Part shown: one piece after another, positions 61,223 through 64,000 of the stretch
How the letters are laid out: each line of letters starts with the position of its first letter
Numbering within the stretch: the first letter of the stretch is position 1
Notes under the pieces: generated by a model
The model's input: only the letters and a program-made list of their open reading frames with translations
Told to the model about the DNA's origin: nothing
Database searches by the model: none
Program-made: the position numbers and the translations under genes
DNA from: Paratinospora sagittata
Lineage: Eukaryota > Streptophyta > Magnoliopsida > Ranunculales > Menispermaceae
Assembly (NCBI GenBank): GCA_035771175.1
Contig: CM069612.1
Coordinates: 23,728,987 to 23,792,986, forward strand
DNA: 64,000 nucleotides
Direction: 5' to 3'

Positions 61223-62270
61223 TGTTGAAAAATGGGTAATTAAACATAATTTTTCACCATTTTCAGCTAAATATTAAAGTGAGACCCACAAGTAATTTTG
61301 AATGGGACTAAGTTAATTATTTATCTTTGATATGTGAAAATTAAGAATATATAAGTATTTAGCTATACCCATTTATATATGAATGAGAAATTGAGTCTAA
61401 AGTAGCCTACTTGATATGTGTAAAGTGATAAAATTTGAAAACAATATTTTAGTCCTACATGAAAAAGATAGAATTTTAATCATTTACTTATAAGTGTAGC
61501 TAGAGTACTACATTTGAATTTCAGCTAACACATACACACAAGGAAGGCTCACTACGCATGAGCTCGCGCCCGCATGTGCCAAGGCGATTGGGCGACTTAG
61601 AGCTCATTGTGCGCACAACACTTCCGCACGTACACATCGTCGCGATGAGTTGGAGAGCTTTTCGTTTTCAAAGATTGAGTGGAAGATCGACACGATTTGA
61701 TTATAAATAGAGCCCTTCAGAACTCAAAAATTTATCCTAGAAAATTTTAAAATCTCTGAATTTTCTTCTCTTCTCTCTTATTTGCTTTTAACATTCTTTT
61801 GTGAGTGAGTACAATCAGTTTTGGTTCGATTATTCTTGTGAGTTGAAGTGTTGTTGTCACAAGAAGAAATTTATTATATCTTGGGGGACAAATGTCATAC
61901 ACCGTAAGCATTTAAGCGAAACATAATTGTCTTAAGGACCTAGAGTTACACTCTAACCTCAATCTATGTCATTACTCTGTTGGAATAGTAATTAATATAG
62001 TTTAACTAGACATAATTTTGTCCCTAGTACCTTTAAATAGTGAACGAGAAGCAGTTTGCTGCTCTAGAAGAATAATATTTAAGAGAGACATTGTGACTCC
62101 ACCACTCAAACTGGAGACTAATCTAGTTGATTATTTTAAAAGCTATTTTTCAGTAAAGATTGCTATCATACAATCAACAAAGACTTGGGCACGTCGTGAA
62201 CAACAACTCCACCACACTTTGACTTTAGTACATCAAAAGGCCTTTAATTGTCCAAAGGTGATTAAGTAGA
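61223..62270 (+). mobile_element. LTR-like retroelement fragment with TGTTGAAAAA start, plus strand
   Basis: Starts TGTTGAAAAATGGG at 61223 and is homologous, inverted, to 47340-48435. It shares the CACACAAGGAAGG segment, a TTATAAATAGAGCCC (TATA-like) region at 61700, and a frame with LETNLVDYFKSYFSVKIA near 62120. No matching second LTR nearby and no pol domains. Confidence 0.7.
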
Positions 62271-62364
62271 GATACTAGTTGAATTTAATTCTTGAAATAA
62301 TAAGTTGACCAAAAGAATATTTCTATATCTATGGTCATTTCATCATTACGTTAATATACATAAT

Positions 62365-62521
62365 TTTGGTTGGGGGTGGAAAGTTCAAATTGGAACTTAT
62401 ACCACCCATCAATATGTTGGCCAATAGTTTTAAGATTGTTTGTGGCAGCGCTCTAAAGAGATTGGTAGAAAATCAAAAATTTTAATACCTACTTACCTCA
62501 AAAAAAAAAAAAAAAAAAAAC
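62365..62521 (+). mobile_element. Possible SINE remnant with poly(A)
   Basis: A short segment ending ACCTACTTACCTC followed by a 20-base A run, similar in layout to the 3' end of the SINE at 58846. The head is not recognisable. Confidence 0.4.
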
Positions 62522-62814
62522 ATAATTTTTAAAGTAACACGTCAGAACATGCTAATTAATGACTTTTATTTACAACTTGACTAGTACTCCAACATTCAAA
62601 ACCCTTCTTTGCACATATGATAAAGTTCCTAATTGAGATATTACGCCATCCATCATCAATGAACATACATCACATGCAACTCACAACTTATAATAAGCGT
62701 CATTATCATGATGATTCATCATCAATCACTACACACACTTAGTGCTCCAATTGTGGAGCCCACCACCATCAATCAAATGACACGTGCGGCATTCACTTTC
62801 TTGCTTAATTAACT

Positions 62815-62852
<38 letters not shown>

Positions 62853-64000
62853 ATTATGGCCCAAGGAATATTAATTAATTGCGTGATGCCTTACAATTAT
62901 TTTGGTTCTTCTTATATTGTGGTGCCAGTCGTTTTCTTCGTGTTGTGGCGTCTTCACAAAGCCAAACGTGAAGAATTAACAGACATATTATACACACTTG
63001 TACCTGTCGGCGAGGTGAACCATTGTCTCTGATTTCAGACCATACGATCCTCCTCTGATTCGTACGGTAATTAGCAAGATTGATTCGTGGGACACGTGTC
63101 AAAGCTCTAGTTTTCGTGTCATTTGAACATAGCAGGCCATGTTATTGTATATGTCATTTGAAATTAATAGATTTATTCGGCACAATCCAACAATTTTTAA
63201 GAGCAATGTTAACAAAATATATTTTTTAAATGAGTTTTTAAAACATTTTTTTTAGATGTGTATAAATTTAAGTATATATATTAACAAGAACCGGAAGACA
63301 AGTCTTTGAGACATTATCCACATTTATAAATTTATTATACAAGGGGCCAAATCTTCATAAATATTAAAGTTTACCAATTACTTTTATTAATTAATAGAGT
63401 TCACTAAATTCCCATGTTATCTCATTTGGCCACATAAATATTTTAGTTATATGGTATGAGTTTTGGTATATAAATTAATTGCAAACGTCTACCAAGTATA
63501 ATAATCAAGCAAGCAAATAATTGTAATATTAGGGACAAACATATGCAGTATATGTGGTATTGAATGCACGCGCAATGATTAATGGTGACCTAATTATTAA
63601 CAAATGGAATTATTAAAATGTTATAAAGATATGAACTTGATTCATATATCCTAGAAATCCTTTTTTTCTGCTCCATTGTGACTAGCTAGCACTAATTTAA
63701 GCTTTGGGGAGTTTATACTCTGTTTGTAGATTCTCTAAATAAAAATCTGCATGTAATTAAGGATCTTATTTTTTAATGCTAACTATATATAGTTACAAAG
63801 TATTTTACTTATATATCACCTCTTTTTTAACTTCTTTTTTCTTAGACCAAAGTCCTTTCCAATATTTTCTAAAGTAAAGGAAAAACAAATCACCTAATTA
63901 ATTAATACAACATTTTTCTTCTGAACAAATCAATTGTCTTTTTTTTATTCATAAAAATTTAGGTGAGGGGAGGCTATCCTAATTCAGGGTCAGGACATGT
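62522..64000. other. AT-rich spacer to the window end
   Basis: Contains a (TA)n run at about 62816-62850. The open frame near 62784-63032 starts inside this microsatellite and has no recognisable domain. No gene supported. Confidence 0.55.

Noticed and set aside
62784..63032. 82-codon ORF at a (TA)n run
   Set aside because: It starts with a microsatellite-encoded Tyr/Ile repeat and the remainder has no recognisable domain.

Overview
The window is nuclear DNA of a flowering plant, most likely a eudicot. The evidence is GT-AG introns, long AT-rich spacers, many nested LTR retrotransposons, SINE and LINE fragments, and plant-specific genes: a chloroplast protochlorophyllide oxidoreductase, a polyol transporter, an RWP-RK (RKD-type) transcription factor and a plant mobile domain. 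The species cannot be named from the sequence alone.

Layout. 1-397: the 5' end of an epoxide hydrolase gene on the minus strand, cut by the window edge. 2920-20180: a Ty3/Gypsy element with decayed coding sequence and a truncated 3' LTR. A second, very young Gypsy element (6453-16686, perfect 5-bp target duplication TAGTG, nearly identical 3-kb LTRs) is inserted in it. That inner element is the highlight. Between a partial gag and a partial integrase, where protease, reverse transcriptase and RNase H should be, it carries an intact two-exon RKD-type RWP-RK gene (10780-12085). 20181-23770: stacked local tandem duplications, including six TATA-box modules, upstream of an unrecognised 127-codon ORF (23773-24156). 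24157-28363: spacer. 28364-30808: polyol/monosaccharide transporter, minus strand, two exons. 31061-39494: spacer with tandem repeats, a LINE tail with target duplications, and inverted retroelement remnants.

39495-46215: a broken Mutator-like (MULE) transposase followed by a plant mobile domain (PMD) ORF, probably one MULE-PMD element. It is interrupted by a Gypsy LTR joined to a 500-bp near-perfect palindrome (40041-42921, flanked by ACAAC) and cut at its 3' side by an inverted LTR (46216-47297). 47340-48435 and 61223-62270: inverted copies of one LTR-like family, bracketing two housekeeping genes. These are the intronless STA1/PRP6-like splicing factor (48678-51773) and the five-exon POR gene (minus strand, 54263-55992). 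56000-64000: spacer with LINE and SINE insertions.

The ordinary genes (epoxide hydrolase, polyol transporter, STA1, POR) are unrelated in pathway and show no sign of working together. The remarkable content lies in the mobile elements. RKD proteins are known regulators of egg-cell identity and embryogenesis, and an RKD gene underlies nucellar embryony in citrus. An RKD ORF packaged inside a recently inserted LTR retrotransposon is therefore the observation most worth following up.
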